From NCBI GenBank assembly GCA_037044955.1, contig JBAOHX010000002.1, positions 1,488,001 through 1,552,000 of the forward strand: a stretch of DNA of 64,000 nt. Reading direction: 5' to 3'. A program made the translations under genes and the position numbers. The notes beneath the pieces were generated by a model. That model made no database searches and was not told the origin of the DNA. It worked only from the letters and a program-made list of their open reading frames with translations. Source of the stretch: JAJXWB01 sp037044955. GTDB lineage: Bacteria > Pseudomonadota > Alphaproteobacteria > Rhizobiales > Beijerinckiaceae. Positions 8,929-17,730 of the stretch are shown here, in pieces (positions within the stretch are counted from its first letter, which is position 1; each line of letters starts with the position of its first letter).

Positions 8929-10125
8929 GTGAGCGACGAACATTCCCGCGCCTATCGCGGCTGGCGCATGGTCGCGGTCTGCTTCGTCGTCGCCACGCTC
9001 GCCTGGGGTTTCGGCTTCTACGGACAGGGCGTCTATCTCACGCATCTGCTGGCGCTGCGCGGCTGGTCGCTGTCGCTCGTGTCGGGGGCGGTCACCGGCT
9101 TCTATTTCGTCAGCGCCCTCATGGTCGCCTTCGTCGCCGACTGGATCGCGCGCTTCGGCGCGCCGCGCGTGGTGGCGGGCGGCATGGTCGCCACGGGGGC
9201 CGCGGCGGCCGCGCTCGGCGTCGTGCGCGAGCCCTGGCAGCTCTACGCCGTCTATCTCGTCATGTCGCTCGGCTGGGCCTCGACCAGCCTCGCGGCGATC
9301 ACGACGATCCTCGGCATGTGGTTCTCGGCGCGGCGCGGGCTTGCCGTCTCGCTCGCCCTGACCGGCGCGAGCGCCGGCGGCATTCTCGTCGTGCCGGCCC
9401 TGCAGGCGCTGATCGAGGCGCAGGGCTTTCCGACCGCCATGCTGGTCGGCGGCGCGCTGCTCGCCTTCGTCGGCGCGCCGCTGGCGCTCTGGCTCATCGA
9501 ATCGCCGGGCGCGGTCGGACAGGCCGGCCATGCGGCGCGTCCGCAGGCCGAAAGCAAGGCGGCGCTGCTGCGCTCCTTCCGCTTCTGGTCGGTCGCCGGC
9601 GCCTTCGCCATCGTCTGGGTGACGCAGACCGCGTTCCTCACGCACGAGATCAATATTTTCGTGCCCGTCGTCGGCGCGGCCGGCGCGGCGGCGGCCGTGG
9701 CGGCGACGACATTCGCCGCCGTCGCCGGGCGGCTCCTGCTCGGCGCCGTCGTCGACAGGCTCGACCGGCGGCTGGCGACGGCGGTCTCGGTCGCGAGCCA
9801 GGCGGGCGCGCTGGTTGCGCTCGTGCTTTGGCCGGAGCCTGCCGTCTTTTACGGGGCGGCCGTGCTCTACGGCCTGTCGGTCGGCAATGTCATCACCCTG
9901 CCCGCGCTCATCGTGCAGCAGGAATTCGAGCCGGCCGCCTTCGGGGCGGTGGTGGCGCTCATGACCTCGGTCACCCAGATGTTCGGGGCGTTCGGCCCGG
10001 CGCTGCTCGGCTTCGGGCGCGACCTGGCGGGCGGCTACGGCTGGCCGCTCGCCTGCTGCGCGCTGGCCAACCTCTGCGCGGCCTTGGGCATCGTTCTACT
10101 AAGGCCGGGGCGCCGGCCTGCATGA
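8929..10125 (+). CDS. MFS transporter
   Basis: A 398-residue inner-membrane carrier with about 12 hydrophobic helices. It opens YRGWRMVAVCF, a start typical of the monocarboxylate/OxlT-like branch of the major facilitator superfamily, and has a central loop of charged residues (RPQAESKA) between the two six-helix halves. I chose the GTG at 8929, which has GCGGAG eight bases upstream and gives SDEHSRAYRGWRM. The upstream in-frame codons overlap the CoA-binding gene. The substrate is unknown; organic anions are usual for this branch. Confidence 0.85.
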   Translation: MSDEHSRAYRGWRMVAVCFVVATLAWGFGFYGQGVYLTHLLALRGWSLSLVSGAVTGFYFVSALMVAFVADWIARFGAPRVVAGGMVATGAAAAALGVVREPWQLYAVYLVMSLGWASTSLAAITTILGMWFSARRGLAVSLALTGASAGGILVVPALQALIEAQGFPTAMLVGGALLAFVGAPLALWLIESPGAVGQAGHAARPQAESKAALLRSFRFWSVAGAFAIVWVTQTAFLTHEINIFVPVVGAAGAAAAVAATTFAAVAGRLLLGAVVDRLDRRLATAVSVASQAGALVALVLWPEPAVFYGAAVLYGLSVGNVITLPALIVQQEFEPAAFGAVVALMTSVTQMFGAFGPALLGFGRDLAGGYGWPLACCALANLCAALGIVLLRPGRRPA

Positions 10126-10177
10126 TTTTGCCACGCGCCGCTCGCATCCGCGCAATGTTTCGTTTATGCAGCCCGCC

Positions 10178-11338
10178 ATGACCCTGATTGCCGACACAGG
10201 CGCGCTGGCGGAGGTCTGCAGCCGGCTCGCGCGCCATCCCTTCGTTACCGTCGATACGGAATTCCTGCGCGAAACCACCTTCTGGCCGAAGGTTTGCGTC
10301 ATCCAGATCGCCTCGCCCGACGAGGCCGTCGCCGTGGACGCCCTGGCCGAGGGGCTCGATCTCGCGCCCTTTTTCGCGCTGATGGCCGACCCGAACGTGG
10401 TCAAGGTGTTCCATGCCGCGCGGCAGGACATCGAAATCATGTGGAACCTGGCGCGGCTCGTGCCGGCGCCGCTGTTCGACACGCAGGTCGCCGCCATGGT
10501 CTGCGGCTACGGCGACCAGGTCTCCTACGGCGATCTCGTGCAGCAGGTCTGCCGCGTGGCGCTCGACAAGTCCTCGCGCTTCACCGACTGGTCGCGCCGG
10601 CCGCTGTCCGACGCCCAGATCGACTATGCCATCGCCGACGTCACCTGGCTGCGCGACATCTACCGGCACCTCGTATCCAAGCTTGAGCGGTCCGGCCGTA
10701 TCGACTGGCTCGCGGACGAGATGGGCACGCTGACCTCGCCCGCGACCTACGAGCAGAAGCCCGAGAACGCGTGGGAGCGGCTGAAGGGTCGCGCCCGCAA
10801 GCCGCGCGATCTCGCCGTGCTGATGGAGGTCGCGGCCTGGCGCGAGCACGAGGCGCAGACGCGCGACGTGCCGCGCTCGCGCGTGCTCAAGGACGACGTG
10901 CTGGTGGAGATCGCGCTCGCCGCGCCGCGCGACGCCGCCGCGCTCGGAAACCTGCGCGCCTTTCCGCGCGGCATGGAGCGTTCCAAGAGCGGCGCCGAAA
11001 TTCTCGCCGCCATCGAGCGCGGTCTCGGCCGCGATCCCGCGACCCTGCCGCGCATCGAGCGCGAGCGGCGCCCGCAGCGCGACAGCGCGACGGTGGAACT
11101 ACTGAAGGTGCTGCTGCGCCAGGTCGCCGAGAAGCACAGCGTCGCGCCGAAGATGATCGCCAATGTCGAGGATCTCGAGGCGATCGCGGCGTCGGACTCT
11201 GCCGACGTGGCGGCGCTTCAGGGCTGGCGGCGCGAATTGTTCGGCGCGAAGGCGCTGCTGCTCAAGCGCGGACGCCTGGCGCTGACGGTGGAAAAATCGA
11301 AGGTGATTACGCTCGAGTGGCGCGACGTCGAGGGCTGA
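10178..11338 (+). CDS. rnd: Ribonuclease D
   Basis: A 3'-5' exoribonuclease that trims tRNA precursors and other structured RNAs. The DEDD exonuclease domain shows VTVDTEFLRE, FHAARQDIEIMW and YAIADVTWLRDIY, which supply the metal-binding Asp/Glu residues and the Tyr. A C-terminal HRDC-type helical region follows (about residues 205-370). I prefer the ATG at 10178 (MTLIADTGALAEV) over one four codons upstream; either is possible. The gene is convergent with irr and lies near the ppk-ppx-hdaA block, an association kept in Rhizobiales. Confidence 0.93.
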   Translation: MTLIADTGALAEVCSRLARHPFVTVDTEFLRETTFWPKVCVIQIASPDEAVAVDALAEGLDLAPFFALMADPNVVKVFHAARQDIEIMWNLARLVPAPLFDTQVAAMVCGYGDQVSYGDLVQQVCRVALDKSSRFTDWSRRPLSDAQIDYAIADVTWLRDIYRHLVSKLERSGRIDWLADEMGTLTSPATYEQKPENAWERLKGRARKPRDLAVLMEVAAWREHEAQTRDVPRSRVLKDDVLVEIALAAPRDAAALGNLRAFPRGMERSKSGAEILAAIERGLGRDPATLPRIERERRPQRDSATVELLKVLLRQVAEKHSVAPKMIANVEDLEAIAASDSADVAALQGWRRELFGAKALLLKRGRLALTVEKSKVITLEWRDVEG

Positions 11339-11374
11339 TCCGGTCCTCGAACGCGGGCATGGCGACGCTTTCGC

Positions 11375-11851
11375 TCAGGCGGCGGCGCGCACCGGCAGCG
11401 TCGCCGCGCCGTCCTTGGACGAGGACAGCCGGATCACGACGTCCACGCCGACGATCTCCGTGCCCTCGGGCGCGGGAATGTTCATCAGCGGGATGAATTC
11501 CTCGGGAATGTCGAAGAGTTCGTCGCGCTCTTCCAGATAGAAATGGTAGTGCGGGCCGGTCTTGGTGTCGTACCAGGTCTTGGCGCCGTAGAGCGCGATT
11601 TCGCGCACGAGGCCGTGGGCGGCGAAGTCGCGCAATGCATTATAGATCGTGGCCAGCGACGGCGGGTAGCGGTTGGAGCGCGCTTCCGCGAACAGGGTCT
11701 CGGCGGTCAGGTGGCGGTCGCCCTTGGCGAACAGGAGCTCGGCGATCTGGATGCGCTGGCGCGTCGGCCGCAGGCCGGAATCGCGGAGCGTCGCGCAGTA
11801 GCTCGACTTCCGCCAGTGTGTGGCTGCATTCGCCGGCATCGCCTGTTCCAT
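11375..11851 (-). CDS. irr: Irr, Fur-family iron response regulator
   Basis: A 158-residue Fur-superfamily DNA-binding regulator. The winged helix (GLRPTRQRIQIAELLF, then PPSLATIYNALRDF) and the segment GPHYHFYLEERDELFDIP mark it as Irr rather than Fur. Irr controls haem synthesis and iron storage genes in Rhizobiales and is destabilised by haem. The His cluster is HYH rather than the HHH of Bradyrhizobium. The N-terminal Cys-Pro haem regulatory motif known there is absent, so haem control may differ. The start could also be four codons downstream. The gene is convergent with rnd, and a candidate Irr box lies 90 bases upstream. Confidence 0.9.
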   Translation of the reverse strand: MEQAMPANAATHWRKSSYCATLRDSGLRPTRQRIQIAELLFAKGDRHLTAETLFAEARSNRYPPSLATIYNALRDFAAHGLVREIALYGAKTWYDTKTGPHYHFYLEERDELFDIPEEFIPLMNIPAPEGTEIVGVDVVIRLSSSKDGAATLPVRAAA

Positions 11852-11940
11852 CCTTTCGCGGGATCGCGAGAGCTAGAAATATAATTCCGTACCTTGCTCT
11901 TGGCGCAAAGCATGGGCGGGACGCAAGTCCCCGCCGTTCA

Positions 11941-11960
11941 TTTTAGAAGCGTTTGAAACG
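11941..11960. promoter_or_regulatory. Candidate Irr box (ICE-like)
   Basis: The sequence TTTAGAA-GCG-TTTGAAA in the irr upstream region resembles the iron control element of Rhizobiales, an imperfect inverted repeat with a TTTAGAA half-site. The right half-site matches only partly. Its position suggests irr autoregulation. Confidence 0.3.
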
Positions 11961-12032
11961 CAGTCCTATCCGATTTGGGGCGAGATTATTCAAAAATCAA
12001 TGGATTGGCGGATTGTCGCGTCAGGCGCGCAT

Positions 12033-13099
12033 TTAGTCGCAGGCCACTTTCGCGACGGTTCCGATGCGCGCGCGGGCGGCGGCCCAGACGCGCCGGGTGA
12101 ACTCTCCTGCATCCTGCTCCTGCGCCAGCGGCGCCGCCTCGCCCGACCAGAGCGGGGAAAATTCGCCGGACCCCAGCTTTTCCGCATGGTTGCGCAGCGG
12201 CGTGATGGCGCCGGTGGCCAGCGGAAAGGCCGGGGCGGCGGCGTTCATCGGGCCCTGCTCGCGCAGGTAGCGGTTGAGATGGCCGCGCGCCGGCCGGCCG
12301 GTGAAGAGATTGGTCAGCCGGGTGGTGTCGTCGCGGCCGGCCTTCAGCGCGGCGCGATGCACGGCCGAGGTCGAGGCCTGCGGGCTCAGGAGATAGGCGG
12401 TGCCGATCTGCGCGGCCGACGCCCCGAGGATGAGCGCGGCCGCGACGCCGCGCCCGTCGGCTATGCCGCCGGCGGCGATCACCGGAACCTTCACGGCGTC
12501 CACGACCTGCGGCAGCAGGGCGAACAGGCCGGGCTGCGCGTCGATGTCGTCCGTCAGGAACATGCCGCGATGGCCGCCGGCCTCGCGCCCCTGCGCGATG
12601 ACAGCGTCGACGCCGCGCGCCTCGAGCCAGCGGGCCTCCTCCACCGTCGTGGCCGACGACCAGATTTTCGCGCCGGCGTTCTTGACGCGAGCGACCAGCG
12701 TTTCGTCCGGCAGGCCGAAGTGGAAGCTGACGACGGGCGGCCGCAGCTCCTCGATCACGGCGCACATGGCGGCGTCGAAGGGCGCCCTGCCCGGCCCCTT
12801 GGCGGCTTCGGCCGGATCGAGCCCGAACTCGGCGTAATAGGGCGAAAGCCTTTCGATCCAGGCGCTTTCACGCGTCGCGTCCGGGGTCGGCGGCGTGTGG
12901 GCGAAGAAATTGACGTTGAACGGGCGCCTTGGTCGCCGCCCTGATCTCGGAAATCTGCGCGCGAAGAACATCCGGCGTCAGCATGGCGCAGGGAATGGAG
13001 CCGAGCCCGCCGGCCTGCGCAGACGGCGATGCAGAGTTTTGGTCCCTGCGAGCCGGCCATCGGCGCCTGGACGATGGGAAGTTCGGTCAGCGTCCACAT
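12033..13099 (-). CDS. Nitronate monooxygenase-like FMN protein (two apparent frameshifts)
   Basis: A TIM-barrel flavoprotein of about 354 residues in the nitronate monooxygenase/2-nitropropane dioxygenase family. It starts MWTLTELPIVQAPMAGSQGP at 13099. Near 13010-13015 (CCGGCC) the frame shifts into GGLGSIPCAMLTPDVLR, and near 12921-12928 it shifts again into FNVNFFAHTPPTP. From there it is open to 12033. Visible family motifs are VSFHFGLP, DAVIAQGREAGGHRG (with the active-site His), VPVIAAGGIADGRGV and ASAAQIGTAYLL. The length remainder equals two extra bases. It follows ppx on the same strand across a short repeat. It may detoxify nitronates or be a related enoyl reductase. Confidence 0.8.
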
Positions 13100-13117
13100 T
13101 CTTCGTACTCCTCGACC

Positions 13118-13177
13118 TGTCATGCCCGCGCAGGCGGGCATCCAGGGCTCTGGTCCCCGCCTTCGCGGGGACGACAT
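13118..13177. repeat. Palindromic repeat, family B (short copy)
   Basis: TGTCATGCCCGCGCAGGCGGGCATCC plus CCCCGCCTTCGCGGGGACGACA; the two parts can each form hairpins. Same family as the copies at 21840, 27589, 34918 and 44921. It sits between ppx and the nitronate monooxygenase-like gene. Confidence 0.8.
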
Positions 13178-13182
13178 TTTCG

Positions 13183-14700
13183 TCAGGCGGCGACGATCAC
13201 CTTCGGCTCGCGGCCGATCAGCTTGCCCAGCGCCTTCATGCGGTTGGCGATGCGCTCGCTGGCGAGCGCGGCCAGATCCGCGGGCAGTTCCAGAACCAGT
13301 TCCTTCTTGCGCACGCGCAGCGGCGTCTTCGGCAGCACGCCGGGCATGGCGGCCGAGAGGATATAGGCCACGCGCATGGCCGCGCCCAGGATTCGCGCAC
13401 GATCCAGCAGGCGCGCCGTCACCAGCGCGCGGATGGTCGGGCTGACCGCCTCGTTGAGGCCGATGTGGCGGATGGCGATGGCCAGCGCGATGAAGGCGCG
13501 GCCGGGATGGTCGACGCCGACGAAGGATGCGTTGGCGACGACGTCGAAAGCCTGTTCGCCGCGATAGTCGGGATGCGCGCGCCAGGCGATGTCCGACAGC
13601 AGGCAGGCGGCGCGGCGCAGGCGCCTGTCGTCGTCGCTGTCGGGCAGTTCGGCCGAGGCGAAGAAGGCGTCGTACCAGTCCGCGAGCTCCTTGCCGTGCA
13701 GGGGCGCGCGCGAGCGCAGGAGATTGAACTCGGCGGCGGACCACAGCAGCGGATCGTGGCTTTGCTCGGCGGCGCTCAATTGCTCGTAGAGCAGCCCCTC
13801 GCGCACTCCGGCCGCCGACATGACGATGGAGCGCGGCTTGCCGCGCTTGATGATCTCGTCGAGCACGATCGCGCCATAGGCGAGCAACGGCCGGCGCTGC
13901 GCGGAAATGGCGTCGACGGCGTTGAGCAAATCGATGTCGGCGCGCTCGAGCAGTTCGGCGAAATCCTCGGCGTCGCGCGCGGGGATCTCGTAATTGTGCA
14001 TGACGTTGAGCGGATAGGAGCGCTGGAGCATGTGCAGGCGGGCGAGCGCGCGCCAGGTGCCGCCGACGGCGTAGAAGGTGCGGCCTTGCAGCTTTTTCAG
14101 CGCTTCCGCGTCCTCGAGATATTCGCGCGCGATCTTCGCCGCCTGCTTGTGCGACTTGCCGGAAGCGTCGAGCAGCGCGAGGCCGCCGAGCGGCAGGGTC
14201 TGGCCCTTGCCGGTGGCGTCGCCGGACACGCCGATCAGTTCGAGCGATCCGCCGCCGAGATCGCCGACCACGCCGTCGGGTTGGTGAATGGCGGAGATGA
14301 CGCCCTTGGCCGACAGTTCGGCCTCGCGCTTGCCCGACAGCAGCCGGATCGGCGCGCCGACCGCCTGTTCGGCGCGATGCAGGAATTGCGGCCCGTTGCG
14401 CGCGTCGCGGGCGGCCGCGGTGGCCACGACCTGAACGTCCTTGACGCCCATGATGCGGCAGAGCGCCTCGAAGCGCGCGAGCGCGGCGATGGCGCGCTCC
14501 ATCGCCTCGTCGGCCAGCACGCCCGTCGTCTGCACGCCGCGGCCGAGGCCGCAGAAGACCTTCTCGTTGAAGATCGGCGTGGGCGCGCGCGTGCGGCCTT
14601 CGTAGGCGACGAGACGCACGGAGTTCGAGCCGATGTCGACGATGGCGACCGGCGCGCCCGTATCGATGCGGCCCTGCGCCTCCGTTTTCGAGATGACCAT
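13183..14700 (-). CDS. ppx: Exopolyphosphatase (Ppx/GppA family)
   Basis: A 505-residue sugar kinase/Hsp70-fold phosphatase that removes terminal phosphates from polyphosphate or hydrolyses pppGpp. Visible motifs are VDIGSNSVRLVAYE (phosphate loop, residues about 21-34), VVATAAARDARN, GVVGDLGGGSLEL (second nucleotide loop) and VGGTWRALAR. The long C-terminal region from about 320 is the HD-like domain found in many alphaproteobacterial members. It is 22 bases downstream of ppk on the same strand, so polyphosphate synthesis and breakdown share an operon. Confidence 0.93.
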   Translation of the reverse strand: MVISKTEAQGRIDTGAPVAIVDIGSNSVRLVAYEGRTRAPTPIFNEKVFCGLGRGVQTTGVLADEAMERAIAALARFEALCRIMGVKDVQVVATAAARDARNGPQFLHRAEQAVGAPIRLLSGKREAELSAKGVISAIHQPDGVVGDLGGGSLELIGVSGDATGKGQTLPLGGLALLDASGKSHKQAAKIAREYLEDAEALKKLQGRTFYAVGGTWRALARLHMLQRSYPLNVMHNYEIPARDAEDFAELLERADIDLLNAVDAISAQRRPLLAYGAIVLDEIIKRGKPRSIVMSAAGVREGLLYEQLSAAEQSHDPLLWSAAEFNLLRSRAPLHGKELADWYDAFFASAELPDSDDDRRLRRAACLLSDIAWRAHPDYRGEQAFDVVANASFVGVDHPGRAFIALAIAIRHIGLNEAVSPTIRALVTARLLDRARILGAAMRVAYILSAAMPGVLPKTPLRVRKKELVLELPADLAALASERIANRMKALGKLIGREPKVIVAA

Positions 14701-14722
14701 GCCTTGGAGACCGTTTCTGCGA

Positions 14723-16954
14723 CTATCCGCGTTTCAACGATTTCGGCCGGGATTCCTTCAGCGACTTGCCGCGGCCGGACAGCGACGGGTTGGTCATAAA
14801 ATATTTGTGCGCGTTGAACAATTCGACGTTCGGCGGCAGATCGACGCGGGCCGACGAGCCGTCGGGCAGGATGCGGTAGCTCTGCTCGGTGTCGATGAGG
14901 TTGGCGACCATGATCTGGTCGAGCACCTGCTGGTGCACGGTCGGGTTGAGGATCGGCAGCAGCAATTCCACGCGGCGGTCGAGATTGCGCGGCATGAGAT
15001 CGGCCGAGGAAATGTAGACGAGCGCTTTTGCGTGCGGCAGCGCGTGGCCGTTGCCGAAGGCGTAGATGCGGGCGTGTTCGAGAAAGCGGCCGATGATCGA
15101 CTTCACGCGGATGTTTTCCGACAGGCCCGGCACGCCCGGCCGCAGACAGCAGATGCCGCGCACGACGAATTCGATGCGCACGCCCGCCTGGCTCGCCTGA
15201 TAGAGCGCGTCGATGATCTCAGGGTCGACCAGCGCATTGCACTTGCCCCAGATGGCGGCGGGCTTGCCGGCGCGCGCATAGGCGATCTCGGCCTCGATGT
15301 TGCGCAGAAGCGTCTTCTTCAGGCCGATCGGCGAGACCGACATGGCTTCGAGACCGGCGGGCTCGGAATAGCCGGTGATGAAATTGAAGATGCGCGCGAC
15401 GTCGCGGCCGATGGCGGGATCGGCGGTGAACAGCGACACGTCGGTGTAGATCTTCGCGGTCACCGGATGATAATTGCCGGTGCCGACGTGGCAATAGGTG
15501 ACGAGCGAGCCGCCTTCGCGCTTCACCACCATCGACAGCTTGGCGTGCGTCTTCAGCTCGATGAAGCCGAAGACGACCTGCACGCCCGCGCGTTCGAGAT
15601 CGCGCGACCAGCGGATGTTGGCTTCCTCGTCGAAGCGCGCCTTCAGTTCGACCAGCGCGGTCACCGACTTGCCGGCTTCGGCCGCCTCGATCAGCGCGCG
15701 CACGATGGGGCTGTCGGAGGAGGTGCGATAGAGCGTCTGCTTGATCGCGACGACGTTGGGATCGCGCGCGGCCTGCTGCAGGAACTGCACGACGACGTCG
15801 AAGGATTCGTAGGGGTGGTGGACGATCAGATCCTTCTGCTTGATCGCCAGCAGGCAGTCGCCGCCGTTTTCACGCACGCGCTCGGGAAAGCGCGGGTTGT
15901 AGGGCGGGAACTTCAGTTCGGGCCGGTCGAGCGCGATGATCTGCGAGAGATCGTTGAGCGCGAGCATGCCGTCGAGCACGAATATCTGGTCGGATTCGAC
16001 TTCCAGTTCCTCGCACACGAAGGAGCGCAATTCCTCCGGCATCGAGGATTCCATCTCGAGGCGGATGACCGAGCCGCGACGCCTGCGCTTCAGCGCCGTC
16101 TCGAACAGGCGCACGAGGTCTTCGGCCTCCTCCTCGACTTCCAGATCGCTGTCGCGGATGACCCGGAACAGGCCCTTGCCGACGACGTCGTAGTCGGGAA
16201 ACAGCCGTCTGGAATGCATGAGGATCAGCATTTCCAGCGGCACGAATTGCGTCGGTCCGCCGCCCACGATCTCGGGGATGCGCACGAAGCGGTCGACCTT
16301 GTTGGGCATGCGCACGAGCGCGGTGCGGCGCTGCCTGTCCTTCTGTCCCTGCAATTCCAGCGCCAGCGTGAAGCCGAGATTGGGGATGAAGGGGAAGGGA
16401 TGGGCCGGATCGACGGCGAGCGGCGTGAGAACCGGAAAGACGTTGAGGACGAAATAATCCTCGAGCCATGCGCGCTGCGCCTTGGTGAGTTCGTCCGCCT
16501 CCGCGATGACGATGCCGGCGGCGACGAGTTCCGGCCGCAATTCGCGCCAGCGGCGCATCTGCTCGGCGGCCAGCAGCGCGACGCGTTCGTGGATCTTGGC
16601 GAGCTGCTGGGCCGGCGTCAGGCCGTCCTGCGAGCGCTCCTCGACGCCCGAGCGCATCTGGCCGCGCAGGCCCGCGACGCGCACCATGAAGAATTCGTCG
16701 AGATTGTTGGCGGAGATGGTGAGGAAGCGAAGCTGCTCGAGCAGCGGATGGTTGCGGTTGGACGCCTCCAGCATCACGCGGCGGTTGAATTCCAGCCACG
16801 ACAACTCGCGATTGATGAAGCGCGCAGGCGAGACCGCGAGCTCGGCGGGGCGCGCGACGATGTCGCCGATCGCATCCATGACATGGATGTCGGCGGCGGA
16901 CTTCACCGCGCTGGCGGGCTCGTGGCGCAGGTCAACGTCTGTCTCGGCGGTCAT
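14723..16954 (-). CDS. ppk1: Polyphosphate kinase 1
   Basis: A 743-residue PPK1, which makes polyphosphate from ATP reversibly. All four domains are present: the N-terminal helical domain (FINRELSWLEFNRRV, NNLDEFFMVRVAGL), the head domain, and two phospholipase-D-like catalytic domains. The phosphorylated His should be the one in LKTHAKLSMV, and the second conserved His is in YCHVGTGNYHP. The adjacent ppx and hdaA genes match the conserved Rhizobiales block. No frameshift is seen over 2.2 kb. Confidence 0.97.
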   Translation of the reverse strand: MTAETDVDLRHEPASAVKSAADIHVMDAIGDIVARPAELAVSPARFINRELSWLEFNRRVMLEASNRNHPLLEQLRFLTISANNLDEFFMVRVAGLRGQMRSGVEERSQDGLTPAQQLAKIHERVALLAAEQMRRWRELRPELVAAGIVIAEADELTKAQRAWLEDYFVLNVFPVLTPLAVDPAHPFPFIPNLGFTLALELQGQKDRQRRTALVRMPNKVDRFVRIPEIVGGGPTQFVPLEMLILMHSRRLFPDYDVVGKGLFRVIRDSDLEVEEEAEDLVRLFETALKRRRRGSVIRLEMESSMPEELRSFVCEELEVESDQIFVLDGMLALNDLSQIIALDRPELKFPPYNPRFPERVRENGGDCLLAIKQKDLIVHHPYESFDVVVQFLQQAARDPNVVAIKQTLYRTSSDSPIVRALIEAAEAGKSVTALVELKARFDEEANIRWSRDLERAGVQVVFGFIELKTHAKLSMVVKREGGSLVTYCHVGTGNYHPVTAKIYTDVSLFTADPAIGRDVARIFNFITGYSEPAGLEAMSVSPIGLKKTLLRNIEAEIAYARAGKPAAIWGKCNALVDPEIIDALYQASQAGVRIEFVVRGICCLRPGVPGLSENIRVKSIIGRFLEHARIYAFGNGHALPHAKALVYISSADLMPRNLDRRVELLLPILNPTVHQQVLDQIMVANLIDTEQSYRILPDGSSARVDLPPNVELFNAHKYFMTNPSLSGRGKSLKESRPKSLKRG

Positions 16955-17004
16955 GCTCTTCGTCCGGGCTCTGGTCTCTGACAGGAGTCCATGGCGGATT
17001 TTCG

Positions 17005-17730
17005 TTACAGTTCTTCTTCGCTGGCAAGTCCGGCGCTGAATTTCGCCAGCACGTCGGCCGCAAGGCCGCGCCCGACCGCCCTGCCCCGCGCCAGCGCCTC
17101 GGCGTCGAGCGCGGCGACGATCTCGCGCGCCGCATCCAGCGAACGGTCGATGCGCAGCGCGATGTAGTCGATCACATTCGCCTCGACGGCGAGTTGCCGG
17201 TCCTCGAACAATTTGACGAGAACGGCGTGGACGAGGTCCTCGGACGGCGGCTCGATATGCGCGACCGGGGCGCGGCGCAGGCGCGAGCGCAGGTCGGGCA
17301 GGCGCACGCCCCAGCTTTCCGGCGCGGTCCGCGCCGTCATCAGCATGGTCGCCCGCGATTCCTGCACGAGGTTGAACAGGTGAAACAGGCCGCGTTCGTC
17401 GGCGACGCCGTCGGCGTCCTCCAGCAGGATGTTGCGGCCGTAGAATTCGCCGAGGTCGGCCTCGGCGCTGACCGCATCGGCCGGCGCGGCGACCGCGCGC
17501 GCGCGCCGCGCCCAGATCGCGGCGAGATGGCTTTTCCCCGCGCCGGGCGCGCCGACCAGCGCCAGAACCGGGTCGGGCCAGGCCGGCCAGGCGTGGATCA
17601 GGGCGCTCGCGGCGGCGTTCGAGGGCGCGAGCAGGAAATCGTCGTCGCCGTAGCGGGGCTGCGGCGAGAATTCAAAGGCGAGCTGGCGCGCCGCCGGTCG
17701 CGCGCCGCCATGCGGATCGGCCGCGCTCAT
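17005..17730 (-). CDS. hdaA: HdaA, DnaA-related replication regulator
   Basis: A 241-residue DnaA/Hda-type AAA+ ATPase without the DnaA DNA-binding domain. It binds the sliding clamp and stimulates hydrolysis of DnaA-ATP, which limits re-initiation. The N-terminal RQLAFEF is a clamp-binding-like motif. Walker A is VGAPGAGKSHL, Walker B ILLEDAD, and arginine-rich LRSRLRRAP follows. It starts at 17730 with an ATGA overlap on the perM stop, so the two are translationally coupled. It lies 50 bases upstream of ppk. Confidence 0.9.
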   Translation of the reverse strand: MSAADPHGGARPAARQLAFEFSPQPRYGDDDFLLAPSNAAASALIHAWPAWPDPVLALVGAPGAGKSHLAAIWARRARAVAAPADAVSAEADLGEFYGRNILLEDADGVADERGLFHLFNLVQESRATMLMTARTAPESWGVRLPDLRSRLRRAPVAHIEPPSEDLVHAVLVKLFEDRQLAVEANVIDYIALRIDRSLDAAREIVAALDAEALARGRAVGRGLAADVLAKFSAGLASEEEL

